Source: Cytospora piceicola (Eukaryota; Ascomycota; Sordariomycetes; Diaporthales; Cytosporaceae). From it: a DNA stretch of 64,000 nt. The notes under the pieces were generated by a model. It was not told the origin of the DNA. It did no database searches and was given only the letters and a program-made list of their open reading frames with translations. The position numbers and the translations under genes are program-made. This document shows positions 48,698-59,892 of the stretch, in pieces. The stretch's first letter is position 1. Every line of letters begins with the position of its first letter. Location: positions 1-64,000 of the forward strand of contig JALQBC010000021.1 in NCBI GenBank assembly GCA_023375675.1, written 5' to 3'.

Positions 48698-51600
48698 GAG
48701 ACTGATCGGCGGCCGGGACGAACCATGGTGCGGGATGTCAAGAGGCAACCCAAGTGACTTTGGCACGCCCGGCCTCTAAATGATGAGGCTAGGCTGATGG
48801 CACCGCATGAATGGATGAAAAGCTGTAATATAGCTGTAGAGGGTAACTCATGCATACGTCGGCGTCTGGGCTGTGTACATAAAGAATGGCGGTTGGCTCC
48901 TTTTCCCGAGGGATGTTTGGATATGTCACTACAATTTTTGATGGCCCCCATTTCTCTGCATGTCGTGTCGAGCGATACACCTGCAGTGCTCCTTTTAGGC
49001 CATGATTCTTTACACCTTTCAGTCTCTGGCAGAGTCTGTACGAGAGCCCACGAGGCTAAGCAGCAGGTGAGAAGGTTGCGGTACCGGGGGATAGGCTCTG
49101 AGGCTGGCTGTTCAAGCGAGGTGGTGCCGATCTGCACTCTTGTGATGCCTGATGCAACATCGAAAGGGCACAACCTCCACATCGGAATCCTCCACACACT
49201 TTTGCCAGAGGCGAAGCAGTAGTTCCCACCTAGGCCTGCATTGCTGGGCTGTTGACATGCTGTGGTGGAAAGTTATATCCTCCCACGAGAAAAATTGTAC
49301 CCAGGCAACACACACGCAACTGCGCAACTGCCACGTCAGCCCCGACCAAGTTTGTGGAAGGAAGGAATAGCCTCGACGTTAAGGGTCAACTAGGAAAGTG
49401 CACTTCCGATGAATAGCATTGGCCAATCTAGCTTGAGCCCAACCTCAATCAATGGCTCCCTGATGACCGCTGCTCGCCATGTGTCTCAATGATGTGCAGG
49501 ACTAGGTAGTGTAACCTGTCAGATGACCCACATTGAGAACTAACGTCGATCGCCGTATTCCACGCTCACACCGGGCAAAGCTCATAACACTGGTGCAACG
49601 TTGCGTAGGCGGGCGGGGGGGCCGCGGGCGCGGAGAAACGCAGCTGGTGTATTACAGTTCCGTCGATATGTTGCCACTGGTCCAGTCAACTACAAAGCAC
49701 TTGCTCAGCTCCCGCTTCGCATGGTTTTGGAACTGTTGCATGTCACGACAGCTTGACGGCTGGCACCTGAACAACCGGTCCTGGATGTTTACATGAGTTA
49801 TTCGGAGGAATCAAAGCTCGGAGGTTCTACACCAGACCAAGACTCGGACACCGACTCGACGAGTTAAAGAGTACTGATGCTGAGTCCCTTCCCGGTACTA
49901 GCGGATACAGTTTTATCTACAAACTTTTCGCAGTTAGCTATAATGTTAGTATATAAAAGCGGGTTGTGTCTTTTTTGTTTAGTTAGCTCTTTAACGTATT
50001 AGGGTAGAGATACGATATATTTAGCTACTTAAACACCTCTTTAAGTATATCTTAGCCGGCTATAGCTATATTTGTGTCTTTAAGACTATAGCTCTTTCGC
50101 CTAGTAAAGCCGAATGTTATAACCGTTGAAATCAAATGATGAAACGAGGGTACGTCGGGTACAGGAGAGAGGAGAGTGAAGCGGAGCAAAAACAAAGGCT
50201 TACCCGTGGACTCTAGAGCCCGATGTAGTAATAAACATTAGTGACATCTACAAAGGACGATGTACAGACCAATGTTCTTGAATTATCTAGTATACATCAA
50301 TTGATGGAAAAGACACTCGCAATATGTAAAACAATCCAGGTGGGCAATTTTAACGACCTCACATTGGCCATTGTAACAGCCTTCCTAGCAAGTATCTCGG
50401 CCTAGAGGAAACAAGAATGAGAACTACGATTGCACATCAAGTTTTAGTATTCCACAACATCTTGAAAGGGCAAATATAGACCCTCATAAAAATTGAAGTC
50501 TTAACGGTGTGTCAGCTCCATTACGTACGAAGGATAAAATATATATGATCATTTAAAATCCAAACTTGTTTTTAGACGTTTTATGGAATAAGCCTTTTCG
50601 CAATCTATCAAGCTACTAATATAAGTCCTACATTACATGCCTATACTCAGTTTGCAGCGATATCCATACCCTAGGGGTATTCATCTATAATTTCAAGGGC
50701 AGAAGGGCGCCGGGAAGCTCTACTGCCAACAAGTTGCTAAAGCTGCTCCTAGTGTACCCAACACAGCTTATTCTGTACGCTTATATTTTGCTTTCGAATT
50801 ATCTTCTTTCAATGCTGAATGGTACATCATTTCTCGCACTTGTACATAGACGTATCCTGGCTAGGACCAATCTGGTCAAGAACATATGCAACCAGCCGAC
50901 ACCGCAACCTCATATATGTTCTAAACCGCATCTTGACCTCTCTTCATGCGTACTTGCATATACCAAGGGCTTTATATGGTAACTTAACCATATATGATAT
51001 ATCGTTAGAACCAAATGCTGTACAGATGCTTCCTTAACATGTATAAGTGGAGAAGCAGGAAAGCACAATATACTACTCCTTACCTCGGGTGCCACACACC
51101 ATGTAATATATGATACAATAACGGGTAATCGCTTTTTATCACGTGTTAGCGGTACTGAAGCCAGGGCTCAAGTGCTACTTACATCGGGATGCCATATAGC
51201 TTTGAAGCAAATACGACGTTAACGCAGTCTGGAGTGGTTACATGCATAACGGCAACATTGACATCTGGAAGTTCTCCTTCCTTAGAAGTTCCTGATTGCG
51301 GCAGACCTTCGACAACAAGCTATCTAGAAAGTGAGACCTTGAGTAGGAGGTCCCAGCCCTGACGGATTATTTAGTCTATTTTGTTTCAAGCTTCTATAAA
51401 TTCGCTATACTAACATATAGTTTCGAACTGCTAATCTCCTTCTGTAAGACCTTTCTAATAACGGCGATAATCTCGTAAACCTTAGTACTGTAGATTATAG
51501 CAGGAGAGGTAGCTAGTAAGCTTAGTAGTAAGGCTATTATTCGCTCCTTAGAAACTAATTAGTATTAAAGACTATCTAACAGTAATCTACTATCTAAATA

Positions 51601-52384
51601 GAATAATAAAGACATAAATATTTACTTAGACCTAATGGCTCCGGGGCTTATTATAATATAACTAGAGGAAAAAGCCCCGTGCCTACTTCTCCCGCCGCCT
51701 TTAACATTTAAGTTCACAATAGCGAGAAGGTAAGACGATCTAGAGCAGGGCATATCGAATAGAGCAACTTAACTGCTATTGTACACTGTTTACAATAGGC
51801 GTAAAGAGCCCCTTATATAGACTATATCAGAAGTAAGCTCTATAATAAAGTGGGCCTAGATACGTAACAGAAGGAAAGAAGGCACGGTGTAGGATTTATT
51901 AGCTTAAACTCTACTAGAAAGTAGTAAAGAAAAGTAAATAGAATAAGGAAACAGGACTAGCTAGTTTTAGGTAGTAGCAAATTAATGTTGCTTAGATTGA
52001 AAGTCCTTTAGTACAGTTACTATATAATTAAATATCTTAAATAAACGGTAGATAAATAAGTCGCTCCTTTTAAGAACCACACTACCTTAAGGTAGCTAAT
52101 TATAAATAATTTAAGGTATACATTTATAAGTTATAACCCGAAGTAGTTACAGGGACAATAGCTTCGAAAGGCGTCTTTATTGAATAAGTAACATAAATTT
52201 AAGCTATAATTATATATCGAATTGAAAAGTAAAGCTGATTAGGTATAACATACTTGAATTAGACTAATAGGCTCTATATTGCCACATTAAATAGTGAATT
52301 ACCATCGAAAAGTTAGGACTAATATCTGATAGTGCCTTTCGGGGTTTTCCTCAATGTAACACCTAGCTTCATGTAACTCGGTAC
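48698..52384. other. AT-rich, gene-free block resembling RIP-damaged repeat DNA
   Basis: The first kilobase is of ordinary composition. From about 49,850 to 52,350 the sequence is visibly A/T-rich, dense in TA and full of stops in all frames (runs such as AGCTATAATTATATATCG and CTATATAATTAAATATC). This matches repeat-induced point mutation of old transposons in filamentous ascomycetes. No terminal repeats, transposase or polymerase motif survives that I can read. Dinucleotide ratios were not computed. Confidence 0.55.
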
Positions 52385-53028
52385 TCAGAATTCCTGAATT
52401 GGGTTGTACAAAGATGAGTAAGTATTTGATATTTGGTAGCTGATTATGGTGATGTAAGGGGCTGCAATGTTGTTGAGCACCTGGGAACTTGGGGAACCAT
52501 TCCTTGAGATGAGCATGCTGGACTGGGATGATTTCGCTTCTCTTGGTAGGGCATTCTGAGTGAGGAAGTCGGTGGCTGTTGGGTAGTTGATATCATCGAC
52601 CTCCAGACGACCCCCAGAGTTGCATCTTAGCTCGACTTGTAGGACCAAGGACCCAAGGCGGGAAACTGCTTCAGCTCGATATCCGCGAGCAGTTCGACCA
52701 TGCACGCCCAGAAGTCCCGTCTCAGACAGCTTGATCAGGTCCCAGGGTGAAGTCTCCCCTCTCAAACTATCTTCGAAGTCTCTCCGTGACGCAGTGATGG
52801 CATCGCGGAATTCCACATCTCTCACAGTTTGGCAAGTGTATGGAAATGGGGCCCTGGCCACAACGGCACTGTCTTTGGGGTATCAGTAGAGGGATAAGCT
52901 ATTTTAAATAACAACACCGGCGTAGAGAGTGGGCTCACACAGTACCAGTAATAACGTGCCTGAGCTTTATGGCTTTTCCCCTTCTTAGGCTTTGAACCCT
53001 GCATGTGGGAAGATCCTTGGGATGGCAT
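52385..53028 (-). CDS. Hypothetical small protein, two exons, junction uncertain
   Basis: ATG at 53028 on the minus strand begins MPSQGSSHMQGSKPKKGKSH and runs to ARYYWY. After a short intron the frame continues as AVVARAPFPYTCQTVRDVEF and ends with stop at 52385. A junction 52941 / 52872 (T|GTGTGA..AAAG|AC) keeps the frame and gives about 191 residues. A donor at 52945 with acceptor 52868 also works, so the join is ambiguous. The second exon has good codon use inside an otherwise A/T-rich repeat region (WDLIKLSETGLLGVHGRTARGY). I do not recognise the family. It may be a live accessory gene or a decaying one. Confidence 0.45.
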
Positions 53029-53314
53029 CGTTCGGTGGGTGACTCGTATATGTGTAATAGGTATGTTTTACTCTCATCTGATTCAGCAGTGTATCTACCC
53101 TAGGGTAGTTTCTAAGTTTCTAAACTTCTTCCACCAAATGCATGGCTGTACCCGATATACAGTCAAGGGATAGCTGGGGCTCCCTTACGTGATCTGTCTT
53201 GAGTGACGGCTCAGGGGTCACCTGTGGTGGCCAATGGCCTAGGTAGTGCCTAGGCCCTTTATAGCTTAATGACACACACACACGAACACAACTACCGCTT
53301 GTACTTAAGAAGGC

Positions 53315-53967
53315 TACCGCATAGTCTGGTGAACCTCGTAAATACCACCCCCGCTTTTCTTATGCTCAGTCATCAACTCTGATCAGAAAGTAGTACATAT
53401 TATAGGTCGGTGTAGGTCCATATAGCCTCTAAAACCTTGGACGTGCCTTATCGGAGCGCCGATAAGTCGAGGAAGGTCGGAAGCGATATTAAAAGTCCGT
53501 GCGAGACCGATAAAAACGGGGGTGGTAGTTACGAGGTTCACCAGGGGGGGCGCTACGTTAACTGTGTACCGGGCTTACATGACGGTGTGGGCCGCAATCT
53601 AGCCAATCAACACAACTACAAACACCACTGAAGATGAACAATCTTCGAGGTGACGCTCCGGTCGCTACGGCTCCCTCTCGCTGAAGGACCGTAAACATCC
53701 CGGGTTAGTCCTTTAGGAACTCGGGTACGGCCGTACCGGCCTTTCGCCGGACGAGCCCCTTTACCCCAGCCGGCCCTCTTGCGATAATAATTATCGGCCC
53801 TTTATGATAATAATTGTGTGTGTGTATGTGGAAGTTTGTTGGTGTTTTTAGTGTTTATTTCAGATTTTTAAAAGTTCAGGCGTGTATAGCCGAGACCCAC
53901 AGCACACCGTCACACAAGCCCGGTACACAGTCAACGTAGCGCCCCCCGTTCACCAGACTATGCGGTA
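53315..53967. mobile_element. MITE A: Tc1/mariner-like miniature element with TA duplication, split by MITE B
   Basis: The ends TACCGCATAGTCTGGTGAAC (53315-53334) and its exact reverse complement (53948-53967) are flanked or terminated by TA on both sides, as for a TA target site. The inverted match continues inward. 53335-53352 pairs with 53517-53535 (GGGGGTGGTAxTTACGAG) with one mismatch, once element B (53544-53947 plus one copy of its 8-bp duplication) is removed. The restored element is about 240 bp with inverted repeats of about 38 bp and no coding capacity, so a non-autonomous element. Confidence 0.75.
53544..53947. mobile_element. MITE B: 404-bp hAT-like non-autonomous element with 8-bp target duplication
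   Basis: Flanked by an exact 8-bp direct repeat, GTTCACCA, at 53536-53543 and 53948-53955. The element ends are inverted repeats. The left end reads GGGGGGGCGCTACGTTAACT, then GTGTACCGGGCTT and a near-match TGACGGTGTG. The right end, on the minus strand, reads the same with one G fewer and A/G differences. An 8-bp duplication with terminal inverted repeats is the hAT hallmark. No transposase frame inside; it contains a GTGTGTGTGT tract and AATAATTATCGGCCC-type symmetry near 53,785-53,815. Confidence 0.75.
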
Positions 53968-54019
53968 CTACATTACCTAACCTTGATCGATAAAAGATCT
54001 CTCTTATCGATAGAATAAC

Positions 54020-54259
54020 TTAGGGTTAGGGTTACAGGTAGGCTTAGAATTTCAGGGGCGTCTCGAAATAAATACCCCTTTCTTTATAAAACAATTATAT
54101 ATATAAGCAGAGAGGCAAATCTATAGAGATATTTGCTAACTGTAGGAGCTATAGTAGGGTCATCAACTGTGTGTGTCGTGTAGCTTGAATTAAGACTACA
54201 GACAGTGCTTAATGAAGCCTACTTATAGTTTGGAAGGGGGAACGAAAACCCTAACCCTA
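54020..54259. repeat. 240-bp interval bounded by inverted TTAGGG telomere-like repeats
   Basis: 54020-54034 reads TTAGGGTTAGGGTTA and 54247-54259 reads AACCCTAACCCTA, its inverted counterpart. TTAGGG is the usual telomere unit of filamentous ascomycetes. Just inside, TAGGCTT is also shared in inverted orientation. The interval may be a small element with telomere-like ends or a healed break. Confidence 0.7.
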
Positions 54260-55552
54260 TATACTATGTAGTTGCCACAGCCTCCGCATCCCAAGGTCCT
54301 ACTCAGCATAGAGAAGTCTTCTGGGGCATTATACCGTATTTGGCTTAGAATGGGAGTCATCTATCACACACCTGGGCACATATCAGTATCCTTAAAGGGA
54401 CTAATACTGGTTTCTCACCCGCCCTGACTGATGCTTGCTGTCTCCTCCCACATGGTTCTTGGCCTTACAGTGGTAACGGCTTCTTGTGTGGTAGGATTTA
54501 CTATTCCAGATATGGTTGCATGTGCTGGGTTTCGAATGCCTCGAAGAGACTGCCACACTCTGCTTACAACTAGGGGCACTAACATTAGATTGATGCCCAA
54601 GCTTGTGGCGGCAAGCGACAGGTCCAATGCATCTGCAAGAATTTTACTTGCATTAGTGTAACTTCATAGTCGTCGAGATCTCCAGCGTCTCCGATGCCAA
54701 TGGCGAAGTCTTATGTACAGTCGATGTTCGACTGAAAAAGTACTCGAGGGACATCAAGTCAATAGTAACTTACTGCGTTCAGTGTGACTTGATCCACGTC
54801 AAGTGGCTTGGCTCCGGAGAACACCGCGTGATATCGCACGCCTCGTTTCCTCCCATTGGGACCAGGTCTGCATGCCAAAGTTCTTGCCTTCAGTTGGGCG
54901 TGTGTAGGAGGTGTGAAGAATCTTTTTTTGAGGCTGAGTAATACTACTCTATTTAGTGATGCCTTTGGAAGTTCGCCCTGGTGTATAGAAGTCAAGTCGA
55001 ACTTGAGTGGGAGAGTTGAGTATTACGAAGAAATCTGAGGATTAGTTGTATCTGTTCAACAATAATCCAGACAGCTACGCAGACAGATGGCTGACAGCTG
55101 TCGAGTTCTGCATATCCAGCCTCAGTCGATCCTGGTCAGGGTACCAGTCGAATCTAAGACTCACGAACGAGAACCACTGCTTCTGGAAATTTGGGCAGGC
55201 CCAATGTCATGTCGCGTCCTTTCCCTCCATTCAGACCTAGATGGCCTGGAAATCGGGGCAGTGTTGTTCTAATGTCATTTTGCAGTTCTCTGTATGACCA
55301 CACTTCTTATACCACTGGCGGGAACACATTGGACCTGGGATCGTGTGACCTCTCGCCGGCTGCCTTCTTCGGCCCAATCCTTCCACCCATTCATTGCACC
55401 GTGCAAGTTGGGCATGCTCTGACCACAAGCGCCCAGTTCATTTATCTAAAGATTGTACTTGGTCCCACAACCATGCTTTGAATTATGCTGAGCCTTGCCT
55501 TTCTCTTAAATCACCTGCCCCATCAGCCGCCCAAATTACGCACAGTGGCGAA

Positions 55553-58121
55553 ATGCCCAAAGGAAGACATCACAAAATTCGGTTCAGCTCGAATACTGCA
55601 TCCTGGACAGTCCGTGCCAGTAACTGTCATTATTGTAGCGCTCTACATGTTGACCCCGTTGCTGTTCAGTCGATTACAAAGCCACGGCCTAGCGTGGCCT
55701 GGTACAAAACCGAAAATCAGAGATTCGTGGATCCGAGCCGCTACCCTGCAGACCACCCACTCGACGGGGATGATGGTAACTCCAGTGAGGAGAACGATGA
55801 CGATGAGGAGAGCCAAGATGGCCTGAGTGGCAACGAAGATGGCATAACCGGGCAAGAGGCAGCGAAGGTGGAAGCCGAAACTGGGGTTGATATCGCCATA
55901 GCCACACCCATGCCCGGAGAGGAGGAAGAGGAGAATCCTGCTGCAACTCCCAGCCGTGAAAGGAAGCCTGAAGAAGATGCTGTCTTAAGGTTTCTAGACG
56001 TGGTCGAAGACCATGATGCGCATCGAGCCTCCGTCGAGAGATTGCGGAATTTCTTCGATAATGTCCACTTGAAGCAATTGAATGGAGACCGCGAGGGGAT
56101 CGAGGGGGAAACAGGTTGCCAGACCGTTCTAGACGACAGGAACTTCACCTCTCGTCTATACCGCGGCTATCGAAGACCACTGAGTCCAAGAGAAGTATAT
56201 AAAAAGCTGATGGAGAAGGTCACAGCGCCCATCCCCCTATTATGTTGCCATCTTGGCTAACAAACATATGCAGAGATTCCCTCAAACGTACTGTTCAAGT
56301 GTACCCAGACCTTCGACATCTCCCTGGATAGAGTCGACAGAATGCAACATAGAGAGAAGAACAATGTCGGTATCTTTATACTTATGATCTGTGTTTTTCG
56401 TTTCTAGTACTTATTCTTTTTCAAGTTACACCTCGAACCCCAATAAGTGGCTTGCATTAGCTCTCATAGCGACTGCGAGCCCAAGCCAGGCTCCGGTCAT
56501 TTTCGATTTCATTTCCAAGTATCTCAATCATAAGCCATCGATGGGTGTTCAAGTTGAAGTAAAGACTCATTCCCAGTACAAGTAGTTGGTCTTGGAGCAT
56601 ATCTCTAACCGTTCGTGCTAGAAACGATCTCTATCTCGCATGAACCTCTTTGCACATCTTCCTTCCTCAACCTTGCGATACTACCATTGCTCGGACCACC
56701 GGAAACTTGCTGGAGACCAGTACTTACGGCGTTCGGTCGAGGTGCCGCATATGAAATCTTTGAGGGCTTTGACGCCAATGTCCAAAGCCCCGATCGGGTG
56801 TATCTACGAAACCCAAATATCGATCCATATCTCAATAATCGACCAAAGCTGCTGGACTGCGTATGTGTTTGAGGACACTTACTATAAGAGGGGAAAAGAA
56901 GCAAATAGCTTGAGGAGGTTTCTTCGAGGCTCAAGCTCTTTTTCTCCTGATGCGCTTGCGGGGGCGGCAGGGAGCGGCGGCGAACTGGACTCAACGCTCT
57001 TCGAAACTCCAATGGAGTATTTTATAACACTCCTCGAAGCCCGTATCAAGCAATCTTGCTTAGCATGGGATAAGATTGTGGAAGAGTTAGAGAGGAATGT
57101 GAAGTGGTGAGTTGATCTTCGATCCCTTGAATATCAAGCCATCACAGGCTAATGCTATAATTAACGTGAGAAACTTAGTCATCGACCCGGTATCATCCTC
57201 AAACTCAATGCTCAACTTCACAGAAGCAAGAGGCGCCATGTCGAAGCCCAACTTCCAGAAGAATACTCCCAATGGATCAGTGACATGATATCCCTTTGCT
57301 TCGACTTGGCCACTCAAACGTCTACGACGATCATGGAATGGGACGGTTTCAAGCAAGAATGTCTTCAAATTTTCCCAAAACCCACATTTTCTCCGTTGAA
57401 TACTAGCATTGGGCAGACCGTTCACAGTATAAGAGTACTGAAACATCGGCTGGATGCTTTGATCAAGGAGCTTGAACGAGACCAAAGTACAGTGAGTGAT
57501 CCTTCGCGGTTGTTTAACCCCTCTTCCGCCCCATCAAGCATGTAACATGGGCTGACAAGTGATGTATAGCTGAGCTCCCATCTGGAAGTTGAGAATAATG
57601 GGACTGCCAAGATAGTCAAGCTCCTGACACTGGTTACCATTGTAAGCCGGTCCCCCAGTGCCCTCTTCCTCATTTCTGATAGCACATATTGACCAATACG
57701 CGTTGCCATGAAGGTTTTCATGCCCGCCATGCTTAACTTGGGCTTGTTCAACATCCCGCAAGGTGTTATGCCGTTTCCTATGAATGGGAATGCCTTCGTG
57801 GTGTCCTTTTTTGCCCTTGCCTTTATTGTTGCTTTGGTCTGGGTCTTTGTGTTTCACTTAATCACCGTTGTAGGCTTCTTGAGCACTTTGTTTGCTCTTT
57901 TGAAGTCGATGTTGAGCAGTATGGACGGTGTGCTCCAAGGTCTAGTCCAGGCCAGGAGAAAGCTGTTGGACACTGTCGGCGGTGGAGAGACTGGCCAAGA
58001 TCAACGCACAGCTGAGATCACCGCATCTACAACGTGCAAAAAGACCTGGGCTTTGCGTCTGAAGTCAATATTTCAAATGGGAGGAAGACGGACTCCAGAA
58101 GTACAGGGGGAACCAGTTTAG
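55553..58121 (+). CDS. Fungal CorA-like membrane protein, seven exons
   Basis: Exons 55553-56218, 56274-56365, 56408-56558, 56622-57106, 57179-57491, 57570-57641 and 57714-58121 keep one frame for 728 residues. The N-terminus is polar with an acidic stretch (SSEENDDDEES). Recognisable fungal CorA-like text follows: SPREVYKKLMEK|RFPQ, KWLALALIATASPSQAPVIFDFISKYL, APIGCIYETQIS with WTAYVFEDTYY, then HLEVENNGTAKIVKLLTLVTI before two membrane helices (LGLFNIPQGVMPF and FALAFIVALVWVFVFHLI). True CorA channels have GMN after the first helix. Here, as in many fungal relatives, it is not present, so magnesium transport is doubtful. Junctions with weak donors (56366, GTCGGT) and the N-terminal start are uncertain; another exon may follow. 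Confidence 0.7.
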
Positions 58122-58352
58122 CTTCTAAGCATAGAGATCTCGTATTGACATTTTGTTGGAATCAAATAAGACAACCCCTGGCCAATTTTACTAACGCCCT
58201 CGAGAACAGCCCCAAAAACACTAACAAACTTCCACACATATACACACGAACCATTGTTACTAAAAACCGGCGAGAATGATTCCATCAGCCTGCTGCTGTA
58301 CGGCGATGACCCGCAGTTGAGTAATAACGGTGTTAGCACAGCCAACAGCGAA

Positions 58353-58772
58353 ATGTCCTCGTTGGAAATGCCAAATACCGCACACCATGACAATCCCCTT
58401 TCGGCTGACCTCCATGTTCAAATCACGAAGCGCAAACGGGCACCGGAACCATCAAAGTTCCTGAAACTTACGGTGAAGGAACTCGACTACGAATGGAACT
58501 TGGATTTACCTCGAACGCAGGGTAAGTGAAGAAATGACATTGCCTGTTCATTCAACTGTCTAACCTCTATCAAACTATGTCGAGGCTGACATACAACAGG
58601 TCGCACGGATTTCAGATTTTACGTATGTCAGCAAGATTGTTATGGAAGAGCCAGCATGTTGCGAAACCAATTTAGTCCAGCACCACTTGTCGTAGTTACA
58701 TATTTCGACAATGAGATTAGCGGCCTTTGGCGGCTTAGAAGGGCAGGCGTTACAATACGAGGAGAAAATTGA
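58353..58772 (+). CDS. Small hypothetical protein, or extra 3' exons of the CorA-like gene
   Basis: Exons 58353-58521 and 58600-58772 with a clean intron (GGTAAGTG..CAACAG) give 113 residues from the first ATG, ending TIRGEN. The frame is open upstream to about 58220 (HEPLLLKTGENDSISLLLYGDD), so the true start may lie in an upstream exon. Visible features: a basic KRKRAPEPSKFLKLTVKELD then YEWNLDLP, and after the junction FRFYVCQQDCYGRASMLRNQ. No known domain recognised. It starts only 230 bp after the CorA-like stop on the same strand. Confidence 0.45.
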
Positions 58773-59892
58773 ATAGACTGGATTGGACATCATCTTGCAG
58801 TGGAAGGGGCGTGTCTTAGTTGATCAGGGTCTGGGGTGCAGATGCTTATGGATTCGTACCGGAACCAACCCACTGCACATGAGGTTGGTCCCCTTCATGT
58901 AACACATTATGGGGGCAGAAACTCTGACCAATCACACACTTTCCAATAATAGCTACCTCCTAACATCATGCATTCCAGAGAGTACTTGTCGGAGTTCCAC
59001 TGGGGGTGACAGGGGAGGGGGGGCCCGCAGACGCTCTTCACGAGTCCTGTCCGAGCAAAGGCTTATATCATTCCTGGGCAGGGGCCCCGGGGTAGGAAGG
59101 TTGTTATGCTACGTGCTATTAGGTATCGGGCGGTATTGAACGGGGGCTGTAAACAGGGTCTCAGTCTCAGGTCCAGCCTAACTACCTGATATCCAATATG
59201 GGCTCTTCAACCGCTGTGGACTCAAACTTATCACTGGCATCGTAACTCTCAGTGTTAACTTGCCCATCGTGGTTGCCGGGTCCCTTCTCGGGCTGGTCAG
59301 TCTGGTCGGCTGTTAGCGCTGGGAGCTCACCTGGGTCTTGTTTCCCTTCCTCTTCTTTTCCTTAGGCTCCTCCACCTGCTCCACCTCCTCGGCCTCCTTG
59401 GACCTGAGACAAATCCCGCTGTCCCTTCTTGGCGGAGGAGGATCTGCTTTTGACTTAAGGACTTAGAAGGGAAGTCAATTATGCTAAAAACGAAACCTGT
59501 CCTTGTACAAAGAGAAAGCGGCTGCGCAGCACACCGTCGAATTGTAGAAGGTTTATATACACAACAGTCCTGAGAATGCTATTTTATATGCTAGAAACGA
59601 GCAGGGACTATTTGGCTCGGAACACGCTGTACATGTAGAATTTGCATTCTGGTATTTTATCTAATATTGAAAATTCCCCATACCCAGTAGGAAAGGTTAA
59701 ACTTCTGATATCTTACATCTATTGCTGTAGATACAAATCCAATCTGATGCAATATAGAAAACGCACGCCATGATCTTTGAAATGTTGAACAACAGGGACA
59801 AGGATGCCGCCTCCCCCACCTAGAAATAACACCGGAATATAAGCAACGAGAATCATGTGAGTATACATATGATCATATGAGTGTACATATAA
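58773..59892. other. Intergenic, 1.1 kb
   Basis: 3' sides of the small gene (plus) and the oxidase gene (minus). Bases 59,330-59,460 are C/T-rich and read as Lys/Glu-rich on the minus strand, without a usable frame. No gene seen. Confidence 0.5.

Larger units (their letters stand above)
53029..55552. other. Repeat-rich interval with MITEs and telomere-like repeats
   Basis: Besides the two MITEs and the telomere-like inverted repeats, 53,986-54,012 has a near-palindrome ATCGATAAAAGA..TCTTATCGAT. 54,400-55,500 has coding-like fragments in several frames (for example about 54,660-54,950, plus) without a valid start or full-length frame. These may be upstream debris of the CorA-like gene or a dead neighbour. 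Confidence 0.5.

Noticed and set aside
54759..54995. Minus-strand frame of 78 residues (Lys/Arg-rich)
   Set aside because: It starts with TTG, and the plus strand is also partly open; at best debris of a dead gene.
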